The notes: generated from the letters alone by a model not told the origin. Positions 19,698 to 29,217 are shown, numbered from the stretch's first letter. The stretch: 64,000 nt of DNA from SHZL01 sp963708905 (GCA_963708905.1 CAVPUV010000040.1:62001-126000), one strand, 5' to 3'. Numbers and translations: made by a program.

Positions 19698-22046
19698 ATG
19701 CCGAACAGAACATACAACCGTATTGCGCGCAGCAAAAAAAGCGCAGGAAAACCGCAACGCAACTGGCTTGCGGGTATATGGCGCATCCTGCTGCTGGCAT
19801 TGGGCGTATGGCTCGGACTGCTGGTTCCCTGGGTGCTCTACCTCAATCACCAGGTCACAACGGAGTTCGAAGGGCGGAAATGGGACTTGCCCAGCCGGGT
19901 CTATGCCCGGCCGCTGGAGCTCTATCCGGGCGCACGCCTGTCGCGGCTTGATCTTGAGCTGGACCTCAAGGCCGCCGGCTACCGTGCCGCCGCTGCAGCC
20001 GATAAACCGGGGCTTTACCGCGTGGCGGGAGACAAGATCGACATCAACCGGCGCGGCTTTCATTTTCCCGAGGGCATGGAGGGATCGCGCCGTTTGCAGG
20101 TCACGCTGAGCGGCAATCAGGTGGCGACCTTGGCGGACATGACTTCAGGCGAACAGCTCGACCTGGTACGCATCGATCCGGCCGAGATTGCTTCAATCTA
20201 CCCGTTGCAGAATGAAGACCGGACACTGGTGCGGATTGAAGATGTGCCGCCATTGCTGGTAACCGGCCTGCAGGCCGTCGAGGATCGCCATTTCAAGCAG
20301 CACCCCGGTGTAGACCTGAAGGGAATATTTCGCGCCCTGCTCGCCAACCTCAAGGCCGGACGCGCCGTGCAGGGCGGCAGCACGCTCACCCAGCAGCTGG
20401 TAAAAAACTATTTCCTGTCTGACGACCGCACGCTGGCGCGCAAGCTGAACGAAGCCATCATGGCACTGTTGCTGGAATGGCACTACAGCAAGGCCGAAAT
20501 TCTCGAGGCCTATCTGAATGAAGTGTATATGGGGCAGCAGGGTGCGCTGGCGGTACACGGCTTTGGCCGTGCCAGCATGTTCTATTTTGGCCAGCCGCTG
20601 GAGCGGCTGGAACCTCAGCAAATTGCTTTGCTGATCGCCATCGTGCGCGGCGCTTCGCTGTACAACCCGCGGCACCATCCGCAACGTGCCCTGGAGCGCC
20701 GTAACCGGGTGTTGGAGGTGTTTGCTGAAACGGGTTTGCTCAGCAGCGATGAGGCGCGCGCCGCGGCTGCGCTGCCGCTGGACGTCGCGGACACGGCGCA
20801 GTTCAGCGGCTCGCGCTATCATTCCTTCATTGAACTGGTGCGGGATCAGCTGGCCCAGGTGTACCGCGAAGAAGACCTGAAAACCGAGGGGCTGCGCATT
20901 TTCACCACGCTGTCACCGGTAGAACAGGATAAGGCCCAGCGCGCGGTCAGCAATGGCCTGGAGCAGTTGCGCCAAGCCGGTTTGCCCGCCAGCCTGCAAG
21001 GCGCTCTGGTGCTGGTGGATTCCACCAGTGGCGAAATCCGTGCCCTGGTCGGCGACCGCAACGCAGGCCGCGTAGGCTTCAACCGGGCCTTGAATGGACG
21101 CCGCCAGGTGGGTTCCGTGATCAAACCGCTGGTTTATCTGCTGGCCCTGGAGCACCCGTCGGAATACAACCTCCTGACGCCGCTTGAAGACGCGCCTCTG
21201 ACCCTGCGCCAGCCCAACGGTGATAACTGGTCACCCACCAATTTTGATGGTATTTCACATGGCCAAGTCACATTGCTCGAGGCGCTGACGCGGTCCTACA
21301 ACCAGGCAACCGTCCGGCTGGGGCTCAAAATCGGCGTCAACAATCTGTTGCAAAAACTGCAGGCCCTGGGCGTATCCGTCAAAGTCGATGCGGTGCCATC
21401 GGTTTTCCTCGGTACGGTTGAACTGACGCCGCTGGAGGTGGCCCAGATCTACCAGTCCATCGCTGCCGGCGGCTACAGCGTGCCATTGCGTTCGGTGGTC
21501 GCGGCGCAAACAGCCGGTGGCGGCGACCTGGTGCGTTACCCGCTGCGCCTCATGCCGCAACCACAACGTGAGGCGATCGGTGTTCTGAACTATGCCCTGA
21601 CCCAGGTCGTCGAGCAGGGAACCGCCAGGGCCTTGCCGGGCTTGCTGGGCCAGGCCACTGTCATTGCCGGTAAAACGGGCACCACCAATGATCGCCGGGA
21701 CAGCTGGTTTGTCGGTTATACTCGTGACCGCGTTGGTGTGGTCTGGGTTGGCCAGGACGACAACCGCCCGGCCGGAGTCACCGGCAGTAACGCAGCCATG
21801 CGCGTTTGGGCGCAGCTGTTCAGGACCTTGCCGTTGGAGCCGGTCGACCTGCGGCTGCCCGATGGCGCGTCCTGGCTGTGGGTGGATCGTGCCACTCACT
21901 TGCTGACTGCCGAAGCTTGCCCGGATGCCGTGCAGATGCCGTTCGTCAGCGGCTCCGAACCGACGCAGATCAGCACCTGTCTGGCAGCACGGAACGATAC
22001 GGATCATGAATCTATCTGGAGAAAATGGTTTGGCAAGAAACAGTAA
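19698..22046 (+). CDS. mrcB: Penicillin-binding protein 1B, bifunctional
   Basis: Class A PBP polymerising and crosslinking peptidoglycan at the outer face of the inner membrane. 782 residues: short basic cytoplasmic tail, one TM helix (ILLLALGVWLGLLVPWVLYL) and a UB2H-like region. GT51 follows (AVEDRHFKQHPGVDLKGIFR; GGSTLTQQLVKNYFLS). The transpeptidase has the serine in GSVIKPLVYLL, SYNQATVRLG and KTGTTND. The frame is open back to 19506, but the family-like start is the ATG at 19698 (MPNRTYNRIARSKKS). The UB2H region suggests PBP1B, not PBP1A. The next gene, a TPR lipoprotein, overlaps its 3' end, an arrangement that invites comparison with LpoB-type activators, though the fold differs. 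Confidence 0.95.
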   Translation: MPNRTYNRIARSKKSAGKPQRNWLAGIWRILLLALGVWLGLLVPWVLYLNHQVTTEFEGRKWDLPSRVYARPLELYPGARLSRLDLELDLKAAGYRAAAAADKPGLYRVAGDKIDINRRGFHFPEGMEGSRRLQVTLSGNQVATLADMTSGEQLDLVRIDPAEIASIYPLQNEDRTLVRIEDVPPLLVTGLQAVEDRHFKQHPGVDLKGIFRALLANLKAGRAVQGGSTLTQQLVKNYFLSDDRTLARKLNEAIMALLLEWHYSKAEILEAYLNEVYMGQQGALAVHGFGRASMFYFGQPLERLEPQQIALLIAIVRGASLYNPRHHPQRALERRNRVLEVFAETGLLSSDEARAAAALPLDVADTAQFSGSRYHSFIELVRDQLAQVYREEDLKTEGLRIFTTLSPVEQDKAQRAVSNGLEQLRQAGLPASLQGALVLVDSTSGEIRALVGDRNAGRVGFNRALNGRRQVGSVIKPLVYLLALEHPSEYNLLTPLEDAPLTLRQPNGDNWSPTNFDGISHGQVTLLEALTRSYNQATVRLGLKIGVNNLLQKLQALGVSVKVDAVPSVFLGTVELTPLEVAQIYQSIAAGGYSVPLRSVVAAQTAGGGDLVRYPLRLMPQPQREAIGVLNYALTQVVEQGTARALPGLLGQATVIAGKTGTTNDRRDSWFVGYTRDRVGVVWVGQDDNRPAGVTGSNAAMRVWAQLFRTLPLEPVDLRLPDGASWLWVDRATHLLTAEACPDAVQMPFVSGSEPTQISTCLAARNDTDHESIWRKWFGKKQ

Positions 22047-22542
22047 TACTTATCTGTTGGCACTGATGCTGGCGTCTTTGCTTGCCGCGTGCGCTGGTCC
22101 TCCCCCGGCGGCGCCGCCACAGCGCCGGGGAGCCGTGCCACCGCCGGTGCAGGCACCCGCGCCGCAACAGACTCCCGGCGTGCAGGTGTATCCTTTACAG
22201 AATCCAGCGGTCAAGTCCTTGCTGGAGGACGCCAGGGAAGCTCAAGCGCTGGGTGATTATGACCTGGCTGCGATCTCGCTGGAACGCGCGTTGCACATTC
22301 AGCCCAGAGACCCCGAGTTGCTCCAGTCCATGGCGGAAATTCAGCTGGGCAAGAAAGACTATGAACAGGCATTGAATTTTGCCATTCGTTCCTATGACAC
22401 TGGTTCGCGCGTGGGCGATATCTGCGGCCGTAACTGGCGCACCATCAGTGTGGCGCGCGAGCATACCGGCGATGTCAGCGGCGCAGCCGAAGCGAAGCAA
22501 CGCGCCAACGAGTGCAGCAGCGCCAAACTGCAGGGCAACTGA
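22030..22542 (+). CDS. TPR-containing lipoprotein, possible PBP1B partner
   Basis: A 170-residue predicted lipoprotein: signal peptide NSNTYLLALMLASLLAACAG with lipobox cysteine, a Pro/Ala-rich linker (PPPAAPPQRRGAVPPPVQAP), then about two tetratricopeptide helices (QALGDYDLAAISLERALHIQ; GKKDYEQALNFAIRSYDTG). The TTG at 22030 has GGAGA seven bases upstream and is preferred. An ATG at 22006 would add eight residues and a longer overlap with mrcB. The overlap implies translational coupling to PBP1B. Function is unknown. By position it could regulate PBP1B, as LpoB does in enterics, but no LpoB-specific motif is visible. Confidence 0.8.
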   Translation: MARNSNTYLLALMLASLLAACAGPPPAAPPQRRGAVPPPVQAPAPQQTPGVQVYPLQNPAVKSLLEDAREAQALGDYDLAAISLERALHIQPRDPELLQSMAEIQLGKKDYEQALNFAIRSYDTGSRVGDICGRNWRTISVAREHTGDVSGAAEAKQRANECSSAKLQGN

Positions 22543-22565
22543 GAACGGGTGGTGCACCGCATCGT

Positions 22566-24491
22566 GTGGTGACGCGCAGTGGACCCATACTGGATAGCGG
22601 TGGTCCATTTTCCGGGCTGTTGCCCGGGTTTGCGCCCCGCGCGGAACAGATCCAGATGGCGGCCGCCGTCGAACGCGTGCTGGGTGAGAAGGGCACGCTG
22701 GTCGTGGAAGCGGGCACGGGCATTGGCAAGACACTGGCCTACCTGGTGCCGGCCCTGCTCAGCGGCGAGCGCACCATCGTCTCCACCGGTACCAAGACCC
22801 TGCAGGATCAACTCTTCTTCCGCGACCTACCGGTCGTCATGGAAGCTCTTGGCCTGACCACCCGCAAAGCGCTGCTGAAAGGGCGCGCCAATTACCTGTG
22901 CCTGCACCGCATGGAGCTGGCCAGGATGGATGGGCGATTGCCCAGCCGCGAAGCTGCCGATGAGCTGCAAGCGGTAGTTGACTGGTCCGCCCGCAGCTGC
23001 GATGGCGATTTGTCCATTGCGCCGGTGCTGTCTGAAGCAAGCGGTTTGCTGCCCCTGGTCACCTCTACCATGGATAACTGCCTGGGCGCGGAATGCCCGC
23101 GGTTTGAACAGTGTTTCGTCGTGCTGGCGCGGCGCCAGGCCCAGGAAGCTGACATCGTGGTGGTCAACCATCACTTGCTGTTCGCCGATATGGCGATCAA
23201 GCAGAGCGGGTTCGGTGAAGTGCTGCCAGGGGCTGCTGCTTTCATCATTGACGAAGCACACCAGGCGCCTGAAACGGCATCGCGTTTCTTCAGCGTGAGC
23301 CTGTCGGCACGGCAGATCGAGGATTTGTGCCGCGACCTGACTGCCGAATGTGGCGAACTGACCGGCGCGCTGGGAATGATGCGCGATCCTTTGGCGGATT
23401 GCCTGCAGCAACTGCGGCAACTGGCTTCGATCATGGACGAACGCCTGCCCGAGCGGGGCGCGTGGACTGAACTGATCGGTGACGCGTCGATACGCGCTGC
23501 CCTGCAGGACCTGGACGGGTCCGTCAAGCATCTGGGACATAGCGCCGGGCAAATCGAAGGCCGTTCACGCGGCATGGACAATTGCATCGACCGTATCCGT
23601 GACCTGCTGTCTTGCCTGGACCGCTTCGATGTGCAGACAGCAAATGACGAAGTACGTTGGTTCGAACGGCGCGGCCGTGGTTTTGCCCTGCACATCACGC
23701 CGCTCGATGTGGCAACGACTTTCAGTGCTTTTCGTGAACAGAGCGAGGCTGCATGGCTGTTCACTTCGGCGACCCTGGCGGTGGCAGGGGATTTCAGTCA
23801 CTTCACCCGCCAGTTGGGCCTGCAGCAAGCCGCCACCCTGTTGCTCGATTCTCCGTTTGATTATCCCCGGCATGCACTCATGTGGCTGCCGCAGGACCTG
23901 CCGGAGCCGCGTGATCCGCAGTTCGTCGAACGCCTTCTGGACCTGGCGGTGCCTTTGCTGGAAGCCAGTGAGGGCAGGGCGTTTCTGTTGTTCACTTCCC
24001 ACAGGTCGTTGCGCCGCGCAGCAGAATTGCTGGCGCAGCGCGTTGATTTTCCGCTGTTCGTACAGGGCCGGCAACCGCGCAGCCTGTTACTCGAGGAGTT
24101 CAGGTCATCCGGCAGCGGCGTATTGCTGGGTTCGGCCAGTTTCTGGGAAGGAGTGGATGTGATCGGTGCGGCGCTGACACTGGTGCTGATCGATAAACTG
24201 CCTTTTGCCGCGCCCGACGATCCGGTGCTGGAGGCACGCAGCGAACTGCTGCGGCGCAGCGGGGGTAATCCGTTCATGCAGCTGTTTTTGCCCGAAGCGG
24301 TTATTGCGCTCAAGCAGGGTGCGGGACGCCTGATCCGCGATGTCAATGACCGGGGCGTGCTGGTGATTTGCGATCCACGCATGCGTACACGATCCTACGG
24401 CCGGATATTTCGGGACAGTCTGCCGCCGATGCGGCAGGCGGACAGTCAGGCCGAAGTGGAGCAATTCCTGCGAGCCTCCCGGCATGCGTAA
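22566..24491 (+). CDS. yoaA: DinG-family Fe-S helicase YoaA
   Basis: XPD/DinG-type 5'-3' DNA helicase with an iron-sulfur cluster; E. coli YoaA helps repair stalled forks with HolC. About 641 residues. Walker A is VVEAGTGIGKTLAYLVPALL, the DEAH box is IIDEAHQAPETA. The four-cysteine cluster region is present (NYLCLHR; NCLGAECPRFEQCF), as are VVNHHLLFADMA and helicase motif VI (KQGAGRLIRDVNDRGVLVICD). The frame is open to 22512, inside the TPR gene. The likely start is GTG at 22566 or 22569, just before the conserved GLLPGFAPRAEQIQMA. Its stop overlaps tsaB by eight bases, the usual gammaproteobacterial yoaA-tsaB pair. Confidence 0.93.
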   Translation: MVTRSGPILDSGGPFSGLLPGFAPRAEQIQMAAAVERVLGEKGTLVVEAGTGIGKTLAYLVPALLSGERTIVSTGTKTLQDQLFFRDLPVVMEALGLTTRKALLKGRANYLCLHRMELARMDGRLPSREAADELQAVVDWSARSCDGDLSIAPVLSEASGLLPLVTSTMDNCLGAECPRFEQCFVVLARRQAQEADIVVVNHHLLFADMAIKQSGFGEVLPGAAAFIIDEAHQAPETASRFFSVSLSARQIEDLCRDLTAECGELTGALGMMRDPLADCLQQLRQLASIMDERLPERGAWTELIGDASIRAALQDLDGSVKHLGHSAGQIEGRSRGMDNCIDRIRDLLSCLDRFDVQTANDEVRWFERRGRGFALHITPLDVATTFSAFREQSEAAWLFTSATLAVAGDFSHFTRQLGLQQAATLLLDSPFDYPRHALMWLPQDLPEPRDPQFVERLLDLAVPLLEASEGRAFLLFTSHRSLRRAAELLAQRVDFPLFVQGRQPRSLLLEEFRSSGSGVLLGSASFWEGVDVIGAALTLVLIDKLPFAAPDDPVLEARSELLRRSGGNPFMQLFLPEAVIALKQGAGRLIRDVNDRGVLVICDPRMRTRSYGRIFRDSLPPMRQADSQAEVEQFLRASRHA

Positions 24492-25206
24492 TTTGCTGGC
24501 CATCGATACTTCAAGCGAGGCCTGTTCGGTGGCCCTGGCCTTGAACGGTGCGAGCTTGCAGCGGCATCTGCTTGCGCCCTTGCGGCATGCTGAACTGTTG
24601 CTGCCCGCAGTGCATTCGCTGCTCGAAGAAGCGGGCGTGCCTTTGGTCAGCATGGATGCCATCGTGTTCGGACGTGGTCCGGGCAGTTTCACCAGTCTGC
24701 GCATCGGCATTGGCGTAGTACAGGGCCTGGCCTGGGGCGCGGATTTAGGGGTGGTCCCCATTTCTTCGCTGGCAGCGGTGGCGCAGCAGGCCATCGGCCG
24801 CGACCCGATGGACCGGGAAGATGCAGCATCGCAATACATCCTGGTGGCCATGGACGCGCGCATGGCCGAGGTATTTCATTGCACCTATGCGGTCACCACA
24901 GCGGGTGAGTTACTACAGGAATCGCCCGAATCCGTGTCGCTGCCCGCCGCCGTGAGTGTCACCAGGCCTGCACTGACTGCCGGCGCCGGCAATGGCTTCG
25001 GGCGTTATGCCGAGCTGCGACGCCTGGGTGAGACCTTGCGCCGCGTGCAGGCGGAATTGCTGCCCTGTGCGGCGGCCTTGCTGCCCCTGGCGCGGCAATG
25101 GCTGGCGCGGCATGAGCCCTTGCCTGCGGCCGCTGCGCAACCGGTCTACATCCGCAACCAGGTTGCGGACAAGCCATCTGCGACAGTTCAGCGCAAGCTG
25201 GAATAA
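24484..25206 (+). CDS. tsaB: tRNA t6A37 biosynthesis protein TsaB
   Basis: ASKHA-fold partner of TsaD and TsaE in making N6-threonylcarbamoyladenosine at tRNA position 37. 240 residues beginning MRNLLAIDTSSEACSVALAL, with FGRGPGSFTSLRIGIGVVQG, the TsaB hallmark, and LVAMDARMAEVFHC. Length matches the family (about 231). It overlaps the 3' end of yoaA and converges on the glycosyltransferase gene, with a 19-bp overlap of the two 3' ends. The C-terminal region is less conserved, as is usual. Confidence 0.94.
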   Translation: MRNLLAIDTSSEACSVALALNGASLQRHLLAPLRHAELLLPAVHSLLEEAGVPLVSMDAIVFGRGPGSFTSLRIGIGVVQGLAWGADLGVVPISSLAAVAQQAIGRDPMDREDAASQYILVAMDARMAEVFHCTYAVTTAGELLQESPESVSLPAAVSVTRPALTAGAGNGFGRYAELRRLGETLRRVQAELLPCAAALLPLARQWLARHEPLPAAAAQPVYIRNQVADKPSATVQRKLE

Positions 25207-27632
25207 ACAGACCGATAACGCGCGGCGATGGCGCTCCAGTCGAGGCCGGCCGCCATGCCCGCGGCGGCATGAGCCAGCGCCGCGCGCCGCTGTGGATCAC
25301 GCCACAGGTCGACGATGGCATCCATCATTTCGTCCCAGTCGTCGATGACCAGTGCATGCCGGCCCGGCTCGATGGGAATTCCCTCGATGCCTTTGCGCGT
25401 GCTGATCACCGGCAAACCCGCCGCGAAGCAATCGATGATTTTCATGCGCGTGCCGCCGCCATCGGTCAGCGGAATCACCGCCAGGTCGGCCGCTTTCAGG
25501 CAGGCAGCCAGCCCGGTCACGCTGCCGGTGAAGTGAATGCGTTCATGCGGGCTGGCGGCGGGGGGATCCCGGCCCACCGCCAGAACGTGGCAGGACAAGC
25601 CTCTGTGTTCCAGCCCGGGCAGCAGAATATCGGCAAAAACCTGCAGCGCCTGCCGGTTGGGCGGGTAGGAAAAGGTGCCGTGGTAAAGCAGCAGGACTTC
25701 CTCATCCCCGATCTTGAATCTGTGCCGTATTCCGGGCATTGCCGGAGCCTGGTAGTCAGCCAGGTTGACGCCGTGGGAAATGGTGTGCAGCAGGTCCGGC
25801 CTGACGCCATCTTCCACCAGCTTCTGGCGGTCGTTGTCGGAAACGCAGACCACGGCATCCGACTGCTGGCACAGGCTGAGTTCTATGTGTCTCAAATTGC
25901 GGTACTGGGCGTCGGTCAGTTCCGCTACCTGCGTTCGCAGGCGTTCATATTCGACATTGTGTTCCACCATCACCACGCGGCAATCGAGCAATTCCCGGGC
26001 CTTGATGCATGGTTGGGCGTAGGCGGGAAACTCGGCTTGCAAAATGCCGGCGTGAATCTTCCCGGCGGCGGCCAGCGTGCGCCAGAAAAAGCCGCCATCG
26101 GTCATGGCCAGATAAAGAAAGCTGTTGCTGTGCGGCAAATCCTTGGAATAGTGCAGCAGTTTGAGCAGCGGCGCCGGAGCGCTGAACAGGTGTACCCAGA
26201 ACGGGAAACGGCGGCGCTGAAAGTCACCGTCCGCATATTCGTACCAGCAGGTGTGCTGGTCTGTGACAATGCCAACGGCCAGCCCGCTCCTGGCCAGTGC
26301 ACGGGCGGTTTCCACGATGCGTACCGCCGCGCCGTGATCCGCCGGGAACAGGTCCCCGCGGGTGACCAGGAGCACTCCCTGGCCAGCTTTCTTCTGACCA
26401 AACAGCCGGCGCAGCCCTACCTGCTTGACCAGCTGGTATTGCCGGCGCCATCGTTGCCGCCACGGCGGCACGCCCAGCACCGCTGTCTGGCCGCTGCTGT
26501 CACGAGTCTCCGCCGGCAGCCGGAGGGCATGCGCCGGTGCGGCTAGCCAGCCGATGAGCGGACTGACCGAACGGTCCGGCTGCAGGACTTCCGTGACCAG
26601 GCGGAGTGCGCCGGCTGATTTGTTGTGCCATTCCCCGGGCGCCGCAGTGATCGCGGCCAGCAGACCATCGAGCTGATCCGGTGTGTCCAGCACCCAGCCT
26701 GCGTTGTAGGCTTCGATCAACGGTGCTTGTGGCAGATAGCGGTTGCACAAAACGGGCAGGCCGTGACGCAGGAACTCCAGCGCGCGGAAGGACTGGCTGT
26801 AGGCGCGCTCGATGTTCCAATCGGCCAGTTCGACACCGATGTGGGCTTTGCTGGTGAGGAAAGCACTGAACTGCTGGTAGGGCTGAAGCGTGCGGCGCTC
26901 GATAGCCGGAAATGGATTATCGGCGCCGCCTGCAGCCGCAGCCGCTGGCGGTTCGTGCCAGCGATAGGCGCCATCGAACTGGACGATTTTTACCGGCAGG
27001 GCGTTTTTCTGCACCGCGTTCGCCAGCGCCTGCAGGTAGGTTTGCGCGTTCCGCCAGGGCCAGCAGACACCCCCGGTCACCAGCAGCCAGCCACCGGGTC
27101 CGGGGCTGGACCTTGGCGGGCCCATCGCTGCTGCGCCCAGCGGCACCACCATCACCGGTACGTTCTGGCGCAAATCAAACCCGGCTTCGATCAGGTTGTT
27201 GATCAGCAAATGACCTTGCTGTTCATTGCCGACCAGGATCAGATCACAGCGTTGCAGGTGGTTGCGCAGCCGGCGCAAATTGCTGCGCACGCGCTGCGGG
27301 TGCTCAAACAGTTCTTCCAGCGGCCGCGGTGCAACGAAGTCGAGCACGACGGGCTGCCGCAGCTCGAAGGGCAGCAACGCCGCCAGTTCCCAGAAAGCCA
27401 GCAGGATGACATCAGGGGCCGTTGCCAGGATGATGCCCTGCAGTTCATCGCGGTTGCGAAAACTGCCGCCGGCCGCTGCGGCGCCCTGGTCCGGGCGCGC
27501 CAGCCAGACGTGGATCACCTCGTGCCCGGCGTGCTGCAGTGCCGAGCACAACTGGTCGATACGGATGGCATTGCCGCTGACAATTTCCCGGCTTTGCAGC
27601 GCCGGTTCCTGGGCGACCAGCAGAATCTTCAA
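25188..27632 (-). CDS. Two-module GT4-type glycosyltransferase, 814 aa
   Basis: Two tandem glycosyltransferase-like halves. Residues 1-~410 (KILLVAQEPALQSREIVSGN; FLRHGLPVLCNRYLPQAPLI) resemble a GT-B enzyme. Residues ~420-814 form a GT4 with GVLLVTRGDLFPADHGAAVR, VEHNVEYERLR, VSDNDRQKL, LLYHGTFSYPPNRQAL and the nucleotide-sugar motif IPLTDGGGTRMKIIDCFAAG. The open frame extends to 28130, but the first ~166 codons are antisense-like shadow of mgtE. The family-like start is TTG at 27632, overlapping the mgtE stop (TTGA), so it is coupled to mgtE. Donor and acceptor are unknown; a surface polysaccharide is the likely product. Confidence 0.85.
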   Translation of the reverse strand: MKILLVAQEPALQSREIVSGNAIRIDQLCSALQHAGHEVIHVWLARPDQGAAAAGGSFRNRDELQGIILATAPDVILLAFWELAALLPFELRQPVVLDFVAPRPLEELFEHPQRVRSNLRRLRNHLQRCDLILVGNEQQGHLLINNLIEAGFDLRQNVPVMVVPLGAAAMGPPRSSPGPGGWLLVTGGVCWPWRNAQTYLQALANAVQKNALPVKIVQFDGAYRWHEPPAAAAAGGADNPFPAIERRTLQPYQQFSAFLTSKAHIGVELADWNIERAYSQSFRALEFLRHGLPVLCNRYLPQAPLIEAYNAGWVLDTPDQLDGLLAAITAAPGEWHNKSAGALRLVTEVLQPDRSVSPLIGWLAAPAHALRLPAETRDSSGQTAVLGVPPWRQRWRRQYQLVKQVGLRRLFGQKKAGQGVLLVTRGDLFPADHGAAVRIVETARALARSGLAVGIVTDQHTCWYEYADGDFQRRRFPFWVHLFSAPAPLLKLLHYSKDLPHSNSFLYLAMTDGGFFWRTLAAAGKIHAGILQAEFPAYAQPCIKARELLDCRVVMVEHNVEYERLRTQVAELTDAQYRNLRHIELSLCQQSDAVVCVSDNDRQKLVEDGVRPDLLHTISHGVNLADYQAPAMPGIRHRFKIGDEEVLLLYHGTFSYPPNRQALQVFADILLPGLEHRGLSCHVLAVGRDPPAASPHERIHFTGSVTGLAACLKAADLAVIPLTDGGGTRMKIIDCFAAGLPVISTRKGIEGIPIEPGRHALVIDDWDEMMDAIVDLWRDPQRRAALAHAAAGMAAGLDWSAIAARYRSVYSSLR

Positions 27633-28999
27633 ATTCCTGGCTCCAGCAGCACAAATGTAGCCAGGCCGACGAAGGCGGATATGCCCACGATGTCGGTGAC
27701 CGTGGTCAGCACCACGCCGCCGGCCAGGGCAGGATCGATGGACAGGCGGCGCAGGATCACCGGTACCAGCGCACCCGCCAGTGCGCCAGCCACCAGGTTG
27801 AGCAGAATCGCGACGGCGATGACGATGCCGAGCTTGACCTGCCCGTACCACAGCGCGGCAATGGTGCCGATCACGAGGGCAAACACCGCACCGTTCATCA
27901 GACCAACGGCCAGCTCCTTTTTCATCAGGGCGCGTGCATTGCTGGCACTGACCTGTCCCGTGGCCATGCCTCGCACCATCAGGGTCAATGTCTGTGTTCC
28001 GGCGATGCCGCCCATGCTCATGACAATGGGAAACAGCACCGCAGTGGCGACGAGCTGTTCCAGCGTGGGTTCGAAAAAGTACAGCACGCCGGCGGCCATG
28101 AACGCCGTGACGAGATTGACTGCCAGCCATAACCAGCGCTTGCGGGCCGATTGCAGCGCCGGGGCGAACATGTCGTCCTCTTCATCCAGGCCGGCCATGG
28201 TGAGGACGGAATGCTCCGCCTGTTCGCGCATCACGTCCACCACGTCATCGATGGTGATGGTGCCGAGAACCCGCTGGTCGGCGTCGGTCACCGGTGCGGA
28301 AATCAGGTCATGATGTTCGAACTCGGTGGCAACCTGACTGGCGGGCATGTCGACCGGAATGGTCCGCAGCGTGCGATCCATGTGCTCGGCCACGGTCGAC
28401 GCGGGGTCGCGGGTCAACAAGTCGGCCAGCTTGAGGCTGCCCAGGTAGCGGCCCGCGCGGTCGACCACGAACAACAGGTCGAAAATTTCCGGCAGTTCGC
28501 CACGTGTGCGCAGGTAACGCAGGACTACGTCCAGGTTGACGTCAGGACGAATGGTCAGTACATCCGGGTCCATCAAGCCGCCGGCGGAATCTTCCGGGTA
28601 GGACAATACCCGATCGAGACGTTCTCGATCCTGCCGGTCCATGCTGCGCAGGACCTTGGAGATGACGGCATCGGGCAAGTCATCCAGGATGTCGGCCAGA
28701 TCGTCCAGGTCGAGATCGCCGACCGCCGCCACCAGCTCATCCGGGGTCATGCCGCGGATCAGGCTGACGCGTACCTCGTCGTTGACTTCGACCAGCACCT
28801 CACCGTCCAGCTCAGGGTCGACGAGGTCCCATACCGCCAGACGCTTGGCCAGCGGTAAGGATTCAAGCAGATCGCCGATTTCGGCTGGGGACAAGCCGTT
28901 GACCAGCCCGCTGACGCGGTATTTGACACCGGACTCGAGTGCTTCGGACAAGTGATCGATTTGGCGCGTGGTTTTCTCTTGGTGAATTGGTTCGACCAT
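27629..28999 (-). CDS. mgtE: Magnesium transporter MgtE
   Basis: Inner-membrane Mg2+ channel gated by cytoplasmic Mg2+. 456 residues: N-terminal superhelical domain (VAAVGDLDLDDLADILDDLPDA), paired CBS domains (LLTRDPASTVAEHM; VLGTITIDDVVDVMREQAEH) and a C-terminal membrane domain of about five helices containing PIVMSMGGIAGTQTLTLMVRG. Length is usual. It is the last conserved gene of the rpoN-PTS block and couples to the downstream glycosyltransferase. A five-hairpin element lies between ptsI and its start and could affect its expression. Confidence 0.95.
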   Translation of the reverse strand: MVEPIHQEKTTRQIDHLSEALESGVKYRVSGLVNGLSPAEIGDLLESLPLAKRLAVWDLVDPELDGEVLVEVNDEVRVSLIRGMTPDELVAAVGDLDLDDLADILDDLPDAVISKVLRSMDRQDRERLDRVLSYPEDSAGGLMDPDVLTIRPDVNLDVVLRYLRTRGELPEIFDLLFVVDRAGRYLGSLKLADLLTRDPASTVAEHMDRTLRTIPVDMPASQVATEFEHHDLISAPVTDADQRVLGTITIDDVVDVMREQAEHSVLTMAGLDEEDDMFAPALQSARKRWLWLAVNLVTAFMAAGVLYFFEPTLEQLVATAVLFPIVMSMGGIAGTQTLTLMVRGMATGQVSASNARALMKKELAVGLMNGAVFALVIGTIAALWYGQVKLGIVIAVAILLNLVAGALAGALVPVILRRLSIDPALAGGVVLTTVTDIVGISAFVGLATFVLLEPGI

Positions 29000-29037
29000 G
29001 ACACTTTCTCGCCGGCCAGACTTTGGACTGCTGGCAT

Positions 29038-29201
29038 TATATAGTGCGCATCCGGAAATGGATGCACGCTAACGCGGCACATGGAAGTGCCGCCATTTTC
29101 AATGATGTAAGTCATTGAAAATGAGAGCGAAGCAAAACCACGCTTTTGTTTCGCGATTCCATAACGGGCTGGGATGCCCGTTTATGGACAGACACTATAT
29201 A
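29038..29201. repeat. Five-hairpin palindromic element, copy B, inverted orientation
   Basis: A perfect 9-bp outer inverted repeat, TATATAGTG (29038-29046) and CACTATATA (29193-29201), encloses five hairpins. In plus-strand order: a GCATCC/GGATGC arm at about 29048-29066, GCGGCAC/GTGCCGC at about 29074-29093, CATTTTCAATGA/TCATTGAAAATG at about 29094-29123, GCGAAGCAAAA/TTTTGTTTCGC at about 29127-29154, and CCATAACGGGC/GCCCGTTTATGG at 29159-29187. Read on the minus strand, the hairpin order, the TCT linker and the ATCC loop match copies A and C, so this copy is inverted. It lies between ptsI and mgtE. Confidence 0.88.
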
Positions 29202-29217
29202 CGGTGTGCCGGGGTAC

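Noticed and set aside
27633..28130. N-terminal extension of the 814-aa glycosyltransferase
   Set aside because: It is a His/Arg-rich shadow of mgtE in another frame on the same strand, with no family similarity.
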